A program made the translations under genes and the position numbers. Below, in pieces: positions 1-10,929 of a DNA stretch of 64,000 bases. This DNA comes from Gordionus sp. m RMFG-2023. Lineage: Eukaryota; Nematomorpha; Gordioida; Chordodea; Parachordodidae. Each line of letters opens with the position of its first letter. The first letter of the stretch is position 1. The notes below the pieces were generated by a model. That model had not been told where the DNA came from and did not search any database. It saw only the letters and a list, made by a program, of their open reading frames with translations. The stretch spans positions 72,331,561-72,395,560 of the forward strand of contig NC_088775.1 of the NCBI RefSeq assembly GCF_954871325.1. The letters run 5' to 3'.

Positions 1-2
1 AT

Positions 3-182
3 ATAGAATCTTTATTATCCAATAGTAATACTAATTTTTCCAATTTAAATGAAAACTCCCAATCTTCGTCGAGAATTCAAAGACCAAAAAGAATACACAA
101 ATATTGGAATAAAGAAAAATTAGATATATTTACCAAAATGTTATCAATGCCGGAAGAACAACAAATGTTTGATAAATTTTAA
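3..182 (+). CDS. C-terminal coding fragment, unrecognised
   Basis: An open frame enters from the left edge and runs 59 codons to TAA at 180-182. The peptide is Ser/Asn-rich at first, then charged (RPKRIHKYWNKEKLDIFTKM, ending MFDKF). It has no in-frame start, so it would be the last part of a gene or transposon ORF lying outside the window. I do not recognise a family. The length is modest for such AT-rich DNA, but the codon content (Arg, Trp, Pro, Glu) looks more like coding sequence than the surrounding A/T runs. Coding status is an inference. Confidence 0.35.
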   Translation: MESLLSNSNTNFSNLNENSQSSSRIQRPKRIHKYWNKEKLDIFTKMLSMPEEQQMFDKF

Positions 183-2990
183 TTATAATTTTTATGTATT
201 AATTATTTTATCGAAATTATTATAAAAGTTTATAGTGTTATCATATTTTTATCGAAATAAATGGATATACAAAATAGATTACATTTAAGAAATTCTAAAA
301 TATTTTCAAATATTAAAAAGACTTTTTACAAAAAATGATTTAGAATTTTAAATGAAATTTAATCAAATATCTTACTTGAGCATTCTCAAAGAAAATAAGA
401 AAAAAATTCATTTTTCATCACAAATTATATATATGTAACACATTTCTTTTTATAATGATTAATCAACTATTAATCTTCTTAATTAATTGCTTGTCCATAT
501 TTAATTTCAATCTTTATTCTATTAAAAATAAAATCTTATTTTGTTTACCCCCTTTTATAGTATATTTAAACATGTGTATCGTTTCACTGTAGTATTGCGG
601 ACATATATTACATTAACACTATCATGACTATTAACATCTTATTTTTATTAAAAAAAATTATAAACTTGGCTGCTCTGAGTAATTTACAAAATAACAAGTT
701 TTTATTAGTTTCCTAAAGAAACACGACAACTGTATTTTTTTTATACTTCACTCTTTATTATCCCCCCCCCCCCTTTTAACTAATTTTTTGTAAATTCACT
801 AGAATATTAATATATTTTAATTTTTTTTTATTCATTTCCTATTTTTATTTATAATCTTATAAAATTTATGATTTATAATTTACTTTTTATATAAAAACAT
901 ATGTCATAATCCAAAATCATGATAAATGTAAATCTCATTTTATTTTATATTATCAAAAAGAAATAAATTTTGAAAAGAGGATAAAAATAACACATTAACC
1001 TTACTATATTCTTACATAACAAAGTAAAACATTAACATTAAGCCTCTTTTTTACTATTAAAAATTTAATTAATATATCTAAAAGACCTGCAGACTCCAGT
1101 CACTACCCAGAATTTTTTATAATATATCCGCGCCGGGCCTATTTTTTATAAAAATTTATACATTATGTCTAATGTAATTTTAAAAAATTCGTAGCCGGAC
1201 CTGAAAATTATTTTTTAAAATAATAAGGGCCGGGCCTAATCTGAATAAGTATAGCGTATTCTGAATCTTATAATTATAGACTTTTTGAAATAATTAATAT
1301 ATATTTTATATAGACTTTATTTTTTTAATAAATTAATTATAAATAAATTTTTTTGTCCCAACCTTGACAGACTCTGTGTACGTTGGGACACACATGTGTG
1401 ATAGTAGGGAAACTCATAAAATAGAGGTCTAAATAAATTTAAACATTTAAAATCAGTTATCAAGTATACTATTAGCAAATTTATTGTAATTCATAACCAA
1501 TAACGATATTAAATAAAATTTAGCAAAATTTAGGAAATTTATTTTGATTTTACATAAAAATAGTGAAAAATAATAGAAGCCAAACATTTTTATTGTAATT
1601 CCGCATTAATAGTAAATGAAATAAGCTGAAATGGCGTGTCCAAATTATATATAAATAACATCTAAAATCATATGAATTCATGTTTATTGATTATGAAAAT
1701 TTGTAAGATTGAAAAATAGGAGCCTTTCCTTGTATCTTGCATATTTGCGACATAAAAGTTTTATAGTTTTTTATTAGATCATATTTAATGATTTAAAGCA
1801 TATAATTAATATATAAAATCATTTATAAAAAAAATGAGAACATTATCCACAATCTATGCAAATAAAGTTAGGATTAACTGCAGCATATTTCATAAATTTA
1901 TTAAGATATTATTTTTTTAAACTATTTATAGAATAATTAAATTGATATTTATTGTTTTTTTTTAACAAAAAAGTATAGCCTTCTCGTCTCACAACGTCAA
2001 AACTAAAAGATTCAAAGTACATATAACTTATATTTAAACATATATTTTTGTTTTTCAATTGGATTTCCTCATATAAACTATGTTAAAAAAAAATTAAAAA
2101 TGAATATAAATTTAAAAATATATGATTGGTTAGTTGAACCATTAACAAATATTACAATTTTTTAAAATATTTTATAATAAAATTATTTTTTATATTTGTT
2201 TTTAAAAATATTTTTAAAAAATTTAAAAACGTGAGAAAAAGTGTGAGACTAAACGTGATTATTTTAATTTACTCAAAAACGTAAGGAAAGCGTGAGGTGT
2301 CAGAAAACGAGAGTAAGTAAAAAATTTGGTAAGAAATCGTGAGAATTACGGCTAAATCGTGACATCGGGCAACCCTGTATGAGCTAGATGATATTATGTG
2401 AAAGTTGTTTATCTGGTAAGTCAAAACATAGTATGTATTAACAAGCCATATACTATGTGTTAACTGGCCATTATATATTATATAAGTATTTTAATATACC
2501 TATTAAATAATACAATATGAAATACTTGCAGACATTTCTTATATATTTCCTCATTTTTTAGATAAATAAAAATAAATTATACTATAATACAGTGTATTAT
2601 CCAGGATTTTCCTATAGGGGGGGGGGTTTAGGGGGGCCTTTGCTTCCCTAACCTATAATTTTAAATAATTATTAGATATTAGTAATAAAATTTTTTTTTT
2701 TAAATTTTGCTTTTTAAAGCATTTGCGTTTATCTGTAAAGACATTTTAGGGAATATAGTTTTATATTTTATGAATAAGAATTTTATATCAGGATTTTCTT
2801 TAAAAATACTAATATTTTTATATTTTATAAATAAATTATTTCAAATTTGTTGAGTAGAAAAATTTAAATCATGATTAACAAGCATATAGTTGAAGACTAT
2901 TATAATTCATCAAATAATATTTGTATTAATAATTTATTTCATTAAAAATGTTGGATGTTATCTTTTAAAATATAAAATTACAATTATAAA
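183..2990. other. AT-rich non-coding stretch with transposon scraps
   Basis: I see no gene here. It holds homopolymer runs and scraps of repeats. GCCGGGCC-type motifs at about 1128-1240 recur in the same orientation at about 42155-42315. Near 2220-2376 is a GTGAG/CGTGA-rich stretch ending in GGGCAACCCTG, which has the look of one end of a hAT-type element; no partner end was found. A poly-G stretch lies at about 2616-2638. Confidence 0.4.
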
Positions 2991-3002
2991 CATTAGTTTA
3001 GT

Positions 3003-3488
3003 ATATGGTGAATTCCATATCAAATCAACCAAAAAAAGTCGATTCTCAACCCGACCCCCTTCAATTTTTCTTAAATTTTGCATAATGGTAGTATATACTA
3101 TAACTAAGAAAAAAATGAAATTTTACCTCCCAACAAGGTTTACTCGCTAAGATATGGGTGTTTAAAACGCGGAAAAATAGTACATTTTTGACAAAATGTG
3201 CCTCATTTATTTTCAAATATCTCGAGAAATAATTAAGTTAGAAAAATAATTTAAATTTTATTATACATCCGGTTTTGGACATTCATAATTTGATGAATGT
3301 CCAAAACCGGATGTATAAAACCGGAAATGGCCATAGAAAAAAAAAGGTATAAGCGGGTAAGCCTTTTTGGGAGGTAAAATTTCATTTTTTTCTTAGTTAT
3401 AGTATATACTACCAGTATGCAAAATTTAAAAAAAATTGAAAGGGGTCGGGTTGAAACCTTGGTTGATTTGCTATGGAATTCACCATAT
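3003..3488. mobile_element. Small fold-back element with long inverted arms
   Basis: The arm at about 3003-3155 is repeated in inverted orientation at about 3356-3488. Each starts ATATGGTGAATTCCATA and includes the CCCGACCCC motif and the same AAATTTTGCATA stretch. The outer ends resemble those of the larger long-inverted-repeat element at 22738-24458 (CCATGTCAAATCAA followed by CCCGACC), so the two may be one family. The centre contains a separate perfect palindrome (3262-3317). Open frames here are the arms read through and are not genes. Confidence 0.6.
3262..3317. repeat. Perfect 25-bp-arm palindrome
   Basis: Two 25-bp arms, beginning TATACATCCGGTTTTGG on one side and ending in its exact reverse complement, flank a 6-base loop (AATTTG). 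It lies in the core of the fold-back element and would form a stable hairpin in either strand. Confidence 0.85.
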
Positions 3489-4732
3489 ATATCCTTAAAT
3501 GTTTTACAATGTTGCAAGTTGAGGTAATGCTAACTTAAATTTTCGTATTTACATGGCAAACCTGTTTCTGTCAGAGATTTGTTTACTTTATTATAAGATA
3601 TTATTTTAAAATTTATTATCTAAATTAGCCATGGAAAAATGTCTGAACTGGTTGACGCTTCATTGATTATTATTTTTTCATCTTCATCGCTATTTTTATT
3701 AATCTAAATATATTTTTAAAATTTGTATAATAAAATAATATTTACCACTTCCATTGAAAATAAAAATAGCAGAATCCTTGAGATGCATTGTAATATCAAA
3801 ATTTGTCTGCTTTATTGATAAACGCGGACATAATATTTAATGAATATATATTAAAGTTCTAATATTATACATATATTATTAAACTAGTCTTAATATTTTT
3901 TAATATATATATTTAAATTATATGCTCATATGAAAAAAAATAAATTTGGCACCAATATTTTTTATTTAAAGTATAAAAAAGCGTTAAATATAAGTATATC
4001 TAAATAATCTTAAAAAATATCTAAAAATAGATACAGATACCTATAAAATAATATCTAGATACAGATATTATTATAAATAAAAATCTATCTAGGTACAGTT
4101 ACCTCATTTTTGTATCTAGATATAACAACTTTGTAAATTAATATCTTACTTATCTTTTTGCTAAATATTCATAAGATTATTCATAATTTGAAATTTCAAC
4201 AAATGGTGTGACTGTGTGCATAGAAGGCCAATCAATATATGGCCAGAGAGTACTCATCTAATAAAATTCATCGCCTTTATATTTCTATTAAAATAAAACT
4301 TGTAAGCTATAATTTTTTGTGTGAATAATGCTTAATGCCTCAGGATAATATTTATAAAAAATATCAGTAATCTTAATTAGTATTTTTTTAACAATATAAC
4401 ATCATGTGTAACCTAATTTTTCCAGATAGAAGTATTAAACCGTTATAAATTGTTTTTTATTGGATTGCTCTATTCAATAAATGAACTTAGGCAAGGTACA
4501 TAACATAATAATACACATTATGACATAATTATATATAATTCGGTCATAATAAGTATAAAGTTAAAGGGTTTCAAGCCTAGCCATTTATGCCACATTTGAC
4601 CTATATTTGAGGAGAGATTTTTATTAAGTAGTGTATCACAATGCTCGGTGATATCAAATTAATCACAATATATGTTTTAATTTCACAACTTAGATATATA
4701 TATATACTAATTTTAAAAATATTTTGATTTAG
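3489..4732. other. Non-coding stretch upstream of the Mutator-like element
   Basis: No gene is visible. The segment probably includes the 5' part of the Mutator-like transposon, but I could not find a terminal inverted repeat. A run of ATCTAGATACAGATA-like degenerate repeats lies at about 4005-4130. A splice-acceptor-like TTTTGATTTAG ends at about 4731, just before the transposon's open frame. Confidence 0.35.
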
Positions 4733-4739
4733 GATCTTT

Positions 4740-7700
4740 TTGTGCAAGGTTTGTCATATAAATATCAAGAGTACGACACCATCCATTGCATGCGAACAGT
4801 GTAATGGGTGGATTCATTCTAAATGTTTGAATTTACAAGGCAGAGTTTTTAAATTATGGGGGAATATCGATGCCCCATTTTATTGTTGCGATTGTTATAA
4901 TATTTCAGATGCGCTATATAAGCTAAAAAATGAGAGTAATATTAAAACTGCCGATAACGAGTTAAGACTTTTAGCGCTTTATAAAAAAACACCGCAACGT
5001 ATTAGGAAACTAAGTAATTTTATTATAGATAACGTATCATATAATATCCTAAAAGATTATAAGAGAAATGATATATTATCGGAATATACTCCCTTATGGG
5101 TAGTGGGGGACGGTAATTGCTTATATAGAGCTATATCGGTAGCTCTATACGGCATACCAAGTGAGCATATTTATATCAGACTGATAACAGCTATTGAGAT
5201 AATTAAGAATCGTGATTATTATGAAAAAGATAACCCAAAATATATTTTAAAAGATGATGTTCTAGATTTTGAACGATCTTTTGATGATATTTTAAATACA
5301 GTATTAGATTTAACAGAGTGGGCTACTATTGTACAGATTTACGCGACTAGTGCTGCTTTTAAGATCGCTATAAGATCTGAAATGGTAACTCAAGATAAAA
5401 GTTATAATAGGATTATATACGGTAGAGGGGTCCCACTTTATCGACATAACGATATAGCCATTCTTTGGACATCATATGAATATACTAAAAAAACAAATAT
5501 TAATCATTTCGCGGTATTGTTTAATAAAGATGATATAATTTCATCAAATAATGATATAAACGAGTTTAATCTAGTTAAGGATGAAGAAAAAGATAAAGAT
5601 ATTTCATCAGATTATCATATATACGACGTTTTTAATGGAGATGATATAATTTCATCAAATAATGATATAAACGAGTTTAATCTAGTTAAGGATGAAGAAA
5701 ATAAAGATATTTCATCAGATAATCATATATACGACATTTTTAATGGAGATGATATAATTTCATCAAATAATGATATAAACGAGTTTAATCTAGTTAAGGA
5801 TGAAGAAAAAGATAAAGATACTTCATCAGATAATCATATAAACGACGTTTTTAATGGAGATGATGATATTAAGCTGAAAATCTCAGAATATATATCGAAT
5901 AATAAACGAATAGATGATAAAAATAATTTAGACGTTAATATTCCTGAAAATATAATATTAGACGAAAAATTGGAAGGTTTACATTTTAAAAATTTTGACA
6001 GCCTTACCTTAGTAGAGATGTTAATAAACCCTTCAAATATAGTGCAATGTATACCTCGTGGTATAAAAAATAATGTTTTTTTTACGGTTATGAAAACTAA
6101 GAAAAAAACAATGCAAACATCATATGACGATGATTGCGGCGCTTGGACTGGAAAGAAAACATCCTCTACCAAGCGATATTTTGTAATAGAAGATACGATA
6201 AAAGGACCGTATCTCCTCATGGAAAATAAGTTGTATAAAAGTTATAATAGTTATAAAAAAAAATTGAGTATAGATATCGATTTATCATCAGCTAATGTGA
6301 TTATATTATATAGATATTATACTAGTTTAAAACGAGATACTAATTATGCTAGAAGAATATCCTACCTGATAGGTATGTCGCCAAATGTAAATATTAAATT
6401 AGAGGATATATTTATAGTTGAATATTTTGGGGTTTATCCCGGAAATATTCGTCACGGTAATGTTAAAAATTATGATGAGGTGTATACTAAAACACCGACA
6501 AATGTCCTTAACTCTATAAAAGAGAAAATTGCGGATAAAGGTGTTCAAGACATTTATAAAGATTCGATTTTTAATGAAGACATTAATGAGTCTGCTAGAG
6601 ATATAAAACAAATTCGGAATATTAAGTATAATATTAAACGTAAAAATCAAAAAGGATATACAGCCAATTTTTCCGATCAAGTTTTATTAATTCTTAAGGA
6701 TATGAATAAATATCCGATGGTGAAAAATATAAATATAACTCGCAGGAAGTTATTTCAATTATATTATACACACCATTTATGATACAAAATGTGAAATATA
6801 TGTGTCATCAAAATGAACCATGTATATTAGGTGTAGATAAAACTTACAATTTATCAGAGTTATTTGTTACGGCAACAATATACAAACATAGAGCAGTTTG
6901 TAGAAAACAAGGCGGAAACCATCCTATATATATGGGCCCTATATTTTTGCATGGTAAATCTAATTTCGAGACATTTAATTATTTCTTTTCCCATTTACGG
7001 CACCTCTTTACCAAACATGATATCAATGTTGATAATCTAATATTTGGTAGCGATGAGGAATTCGCCATGATAGCTGCAATTAGAAATAATTTTGAAACAT
7101 CGGACCATTTATTATGTTACGTGCGTGTGAGAAGAAATATCATAAGATATTTAAGAGACAAACAGGGAGTCGATGTAAATCATCGCTAAAAAATTTTACG
7201 TGATATATTTGGCAAAGAGGGACTAGTATTTTCGATAAATGATGAGATGTATCGTAGATTGTTGCAATTAAAATCATATTGCATCGAAAAAAGATATAAT
7301 TCATTTATGAATTATTTAAATAAAAAATTACAGGATAATTTATTTGCTTATATTTATAAGCCATTACAGAAAAAAATAATTATAAATTTATGGTCGAATA
7401 ACGATTGTGAATCGTTTAATAGTATGTTAAAATCTTTAGTAGATAGAAAGACGTCGGCTTTACACATTTTAATTGAAAAAATAGCCAATAAGAATAGGGT
7501 TCAAGAAAAAGAACTTGAACGGGCAGTCATTGGATTGGGCCAATTTGTTGTTGTTGACAGTTATAAGAAATTTATTTTGGGAAAAAATTGGGATAAAATA
7601 AGTGTCGAAGAACGTCGTCATCGTCTCATCGCAATGATGAAAGGACGGATTATAAATGATGATGATATTATATCGACCTGCGGTCAATTAAAATTAACCA

Positions 7701-7771
7701 AACCTAAAGGGTCTAAAAAACCGACACAGTATAAAAAAATTAAAGTAAAGCATATGGATGCTAATTTTTAA
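4740..7771 (+). mobile_element. Mutator-like (MULE) DNA transposon ORF: PHD + OTU + transposase
   Basis: The first part (4740-6782, 680 codons) begins without ATG just after an acceptor-like TTTAG, so an upstream exon is likely. It carries a C4HC3 PHD finger (residues 1-52), then an OTU cysteine-protease domain with GDGNCLYRA (Asp124, Cys127) and the catalytic-His motif NHFAVLF (His256). Three 37-residue repeats follow, then a conserved GAWTG region typical of these elements. The MULE transposase core follows in another frame (6779-7771): the first Asp in GVDKTYN, the second in FGSDEEF, the Glu in WSNNDCESFN, then a conserved tail QFVVVDSYKKF. One 1-base frame change at a CA run near 6770 and one in-frame TAA at 7187 interrupt it, so this copy is recently dead. 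The domain order matches OTU-bearing MULEs of animal genomes as I know them. Terminal repeats were not found. Confidence 0.85.
5529..5858 (+). repeat. Three in-frame 108-111-bp tandem repeats
   Basis: Units begin at 5529, 5640 and 5748, each with GATGATATAATTTCATC, and encode 37, 36 and 37 residues of acidic, Asn/Asp/Ser-rich sequence (DDIISSNNDINEFNLVKDEE). The period is a multiple of three throughout and the copies are almost identical, so the expansion is recent and kept the frame. It forms a linker between the OTU domain and the transposase part of the MULE protein. Confidence 0.9.
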
Positions 7772-7844
7772 ATAGTTTGTATATATTTGTTTTATTTTAT
7801 TATTTTTATATGACATCCACATTCCGTGTTGACAATTATTTGGG

Positions 7845-8330
7845 ATGATTGACGGATCATTGGAGTCGGACAATAGGCTGGAGGAGGCCAGACTAGAAGC
7901 TTTCAGGCTATATTGGCAAATGCTTAATATAGCGAGACCTACTCGAGACAGACGGTCTCGTAGGTCGGGTAGCCCAAGAAGGGGCTATGGTACCTACAGG
8001 TACGGAGAAAGAGAGTCTTTCTCGGGAGGCGCCAGGGAAGCCTCGGGCTATTGGAGATGTGAGGGAAATCATTATATAAGATACTGTCCAGAGCTGCGCC
8101 GAACCTATTATGATGTTTTGGAGACAAACCTCACCCCAGTGCGCCCAACTAATCGTCACTTTTTGGAGACAAACGACAAGGCGCACTTCTGCCCCCTCCC
8201 TAACGGCGCCCATTCCAGCCGTGCCGATTCACGTATGGGCGCTCATTCCAGCCGGGCCGATTCCCGTATCGGCAACACCACCGAGCCCAAGTTAACAGGT
8301 TGACTTGGCGTCGGAGGTTAATATGCTTGA
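7845..8330 (+). mobile_element. Gag-like retroelement fossil (zinc-knuckle region)
   Basis: This short stretch is markedly richer in G and C than its neighbours. It encodes an Arg/Ser/Gly-rich segment followed by a CEGNHYIRYC zinc-knuckle-like motif and a Ser/Pro-rich tail with a short internal duplication (AHSSRADSR twice). That arrangement is what the nucleocapsid part of an LTR-retrotransposon Gag looks like. No pol or LTR was found next to it, so it is an isolated, broken remnant lying 70 bases after the MULE ORF. Family assignment is tentative; age cannot be judged. Confidence 0.4.
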
Positions 8331-10267
8331 TTTAAACGTCACGTCTAATGACCATCATATAGAAGATGAGTTATTAGACTAGGACAAATAAATTTTTTGT
8401 TTAATATTTTTTTTGTTTAATATTTTTTTTTTAAATTAATGTAAACTTTTTAATATATTATATTTTGGTTATATTTCAGGTTTAAAATTTTAAACCTATT
8501 ATATATCCATGGTCTTGGTATTTTTTTTAAACTAAGACCTAAAAGCTCTTTCAACTGGTTGCCTCCACGTGGCTAAGAGCGGAAACATAAAATATTTTTA
8601 TGGCTAAAACCATAATATTATAACTATAAAATATATTAAATATAAGATCAAAAGCAATAGCGGGACAAATCATTAATATAGTATAAATAATGTAATATTG
8701 TTTAGCTAATATTAGAGAAAGTTTGTACAGTTAGAACAATGCATCCAATTTTTTTTTGTAATAACAATATAAATAGTTATTTTTAAGTTTAAATATTACC
8801 AATTATTAAAGTCCTATAATTTGAAATTTTTGACTATAATTATTGAAGGTAAAAAGGCATATAAAAATAAATATATTATATTATTATATAAACTATAAAT
8901 AGATATCGAAGATGAAAACAACATCATATTATAGTTTGGTCAATGATTGAAATTGGAAAACTAAATCGTGATACGTCGGAAACAACATTCTATAAAGACT
9001 ACCGTGATTGAAACACCCACATTATTTTACAACAAACGAATATTTACATTTTTTTACCTATTACGATTGTATATAATAATATGTAATATAAATGGTATTT
9101 TATTAAAAAATATGTTTTAGTAATCTTATTATATTTAATAAATTGTATATTACTTGAAATAATAAATATATATTTATCTGATTAATAAAATTATTTGTTT
9201 TATAAATTTGGTGAATATAGTAGGAGAGACTGCGGTTATTCTAACCTATTTTTAAAAAATTGGCTATAGTTTCTGGTTTTTTTTTACATAATATAAAAAA
9301 TAAAATATGATTAGATACCGAAAACAATACTTTATAAAGGGGCCTTATAAAAAAATTTAAGAATATATTTATTTTTTTTAAATTTTATTTTTTGTAAAAA
9401 TCAAATATATGTCTAACAATCCCCAATAGCGGGGTGAGGCAAACCACTTCAAGGGGCTTCCTAAACCATTGGTTTTTTAAGGCCATAATAAATTGAAATG
9501 TATTTTTATTTATTAATAATGATACAAATAGAATAATTTTGTTGTATTGTAGTATATAGGCTTATTTTATATAAAAATTGAAACTTAATTTTGGTTAATT
9601 TAATAAACATTTTGGACATAAAAAATAAAGATCTTAAGGAGAGATTATGATAGCATAAATCCTAAACACCAATTATAAAATAGACATGAATTGCCTTTAC
9701 AAGATTTTGAAATTTTTTTCATTATTAACTGCTTTAATTGACTTGTATGGTTTAGCAAGCGCCGCTAGCTCTAAATTTACAAATTATGATTGAAATATTA
9801 TCTAGATATAATAAATACACATTGAACATTTCCAAATTATAGAAGAGTGTTTAAAATTAACTATAAAATTTAATTTACATATAAATGATTATATATTATA
9901 ATTAAAATTCTATCATGTAAAAATCTTTTGAAAACTTCATCAAAATTTTATTTCTTAAATAAAATTTTTAATAATTTAATATTTCAAAAGATTTTTTGTC
10001 TATAGATGTAAACTAATATAGGATATTAATTTTGAAATGAGATTAAGTGGTTTGCCAAGCCCGGGGTCCTAACCCCAGTCTCCCATATACAAAACATATA
10101 AAATGATAAATTTTAACTATTAATGTAAGATTAGAAAGTTATTTTAAAAAACTTATTACTAACATAAATGAAAAATAAATTAATAATTATAATATTTTCT
10201 AATTCATCAATCAGATTTAGAACATTCAACTTTGTTTGATTTTTTAGCTTTTTAACACATTGATTTA
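8331..10267. other. Non-coding, probable decayed repeats
   Basis: No gene is seen. GC-richer islands occur at about 8525-8585, 9215-9245, 9420-9475 and 10040-10085. The islands at 9219-9245 (GGAGAGACTGCGGTTA) and 10060-10085 (reverse complement GGGAGACTGGGGTTA) are in inverted orientation, so a degenerate inverted-repeat element of about 870 bp is possible. Confidence 0.3.
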
Positions 10268-10577
10268 ATATATGATATATATCTATCTATCTATAAATGT
10301 AATCAAGAAATGAACGTTTTCGTATCTTGGTAATGTTAATTTTTTTTCTATCAACTTACCTATCTTCTTAACGTTAATTTCACTTTCCTATCTCCTAATG
10401 TTAAAATTTTTTTTTTCTATCAACTTTCCTATCATCTTAATGTTAAATAAATCGAGAGCTATTATTATCTCGCTAATGTTAAAAATTTTTTTTTTTAATT
10501 TTTCATGGCAAAACGGGATTCGAACTCGCAACTTATCGTTCGGAAGGCATACTTTCTAACCATTGAGCCCCTCCGTC
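10268..10577 (-). mobile_element. tRNA-derived SINE
   Basis: Read on the minus strand, about 10577-10503 is tRNA-like. It has a box A-like GGCTCAATGGTTAGA, a loop CTTCCGA (possible anticodon TCC), and a clear box B, GTTCGAATCCC, with a pairable T-arm. The acceptor ends pair fairly well (TGACGGA with TTTGCCA), but the anticodon stem does not, so it is not a working tRNA gene. The body after it (10500 down to 10290) contains about three copies of a module with TAACATTA...GATAGGAAAGTTGATAG separated by A-runs, and it ends in a (TAGA)n tail at about 10268-10290. A tRNA head, an unrelated body and a simple-repeat tail is SINE architecture. No target duplication was confirmed. Confidence 0.6.
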
Positions 10578-10929
10578 AATTTTATATTTTGATATATTTG
10601 TATATATATATTAAAAAAATTTTTTTATAAAATTAATTTAATTTAATCAGAATGACGGGGTTGATGGGTAATTACTAATTAGTTAGGTGTATACGATACT
10701 AAATATGCTTTATTAATATATTTCATAAAAATATTAATATTTAGGAGAAAAAGAAGGTAAAAATGTTGCAATGTAAGGGTATTAGAAATATCATAATTTA
10801 CATTTATGATAGAAATCAACTTGGGTAAAATTTAAAATAGATATCCTTGAAAATTTTTTAATTTTAAATATGGGCTAGACATTGGCTTTATTAAATATTT
10901 TATTTGAATTCTCAACTACCAAAATTATT
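10578..10929. other. Non-coding spacer
   Basis: AT-rich DNA between the SINE and the satellite array. I see no gene or clear repeat in it. Confidence 0.4.

Noticed and set aside
5834-6220. Minus-strand ORFs at 5834-6220 and 6399-6680
   Set aside because: Shadows of the MULE ORF, which has clear domain matches on the plus strand.
6779-6782. Programmed stop-restart (ATGA overlap) between the two MULE ORF parts
   Set aside because: Family alignment by eye shows one continuous protein with a 1-base slip at a CA run nearby, and a further in-frame stop at 7187, so decay explains it.
10503-10577. Working tRNA gene (TCC anticodon) on the minus strand
   Set aside because: The anticodon stem cannot pair and a repetitive body with a (TAGA)n tail follows, so a SINE fits better.
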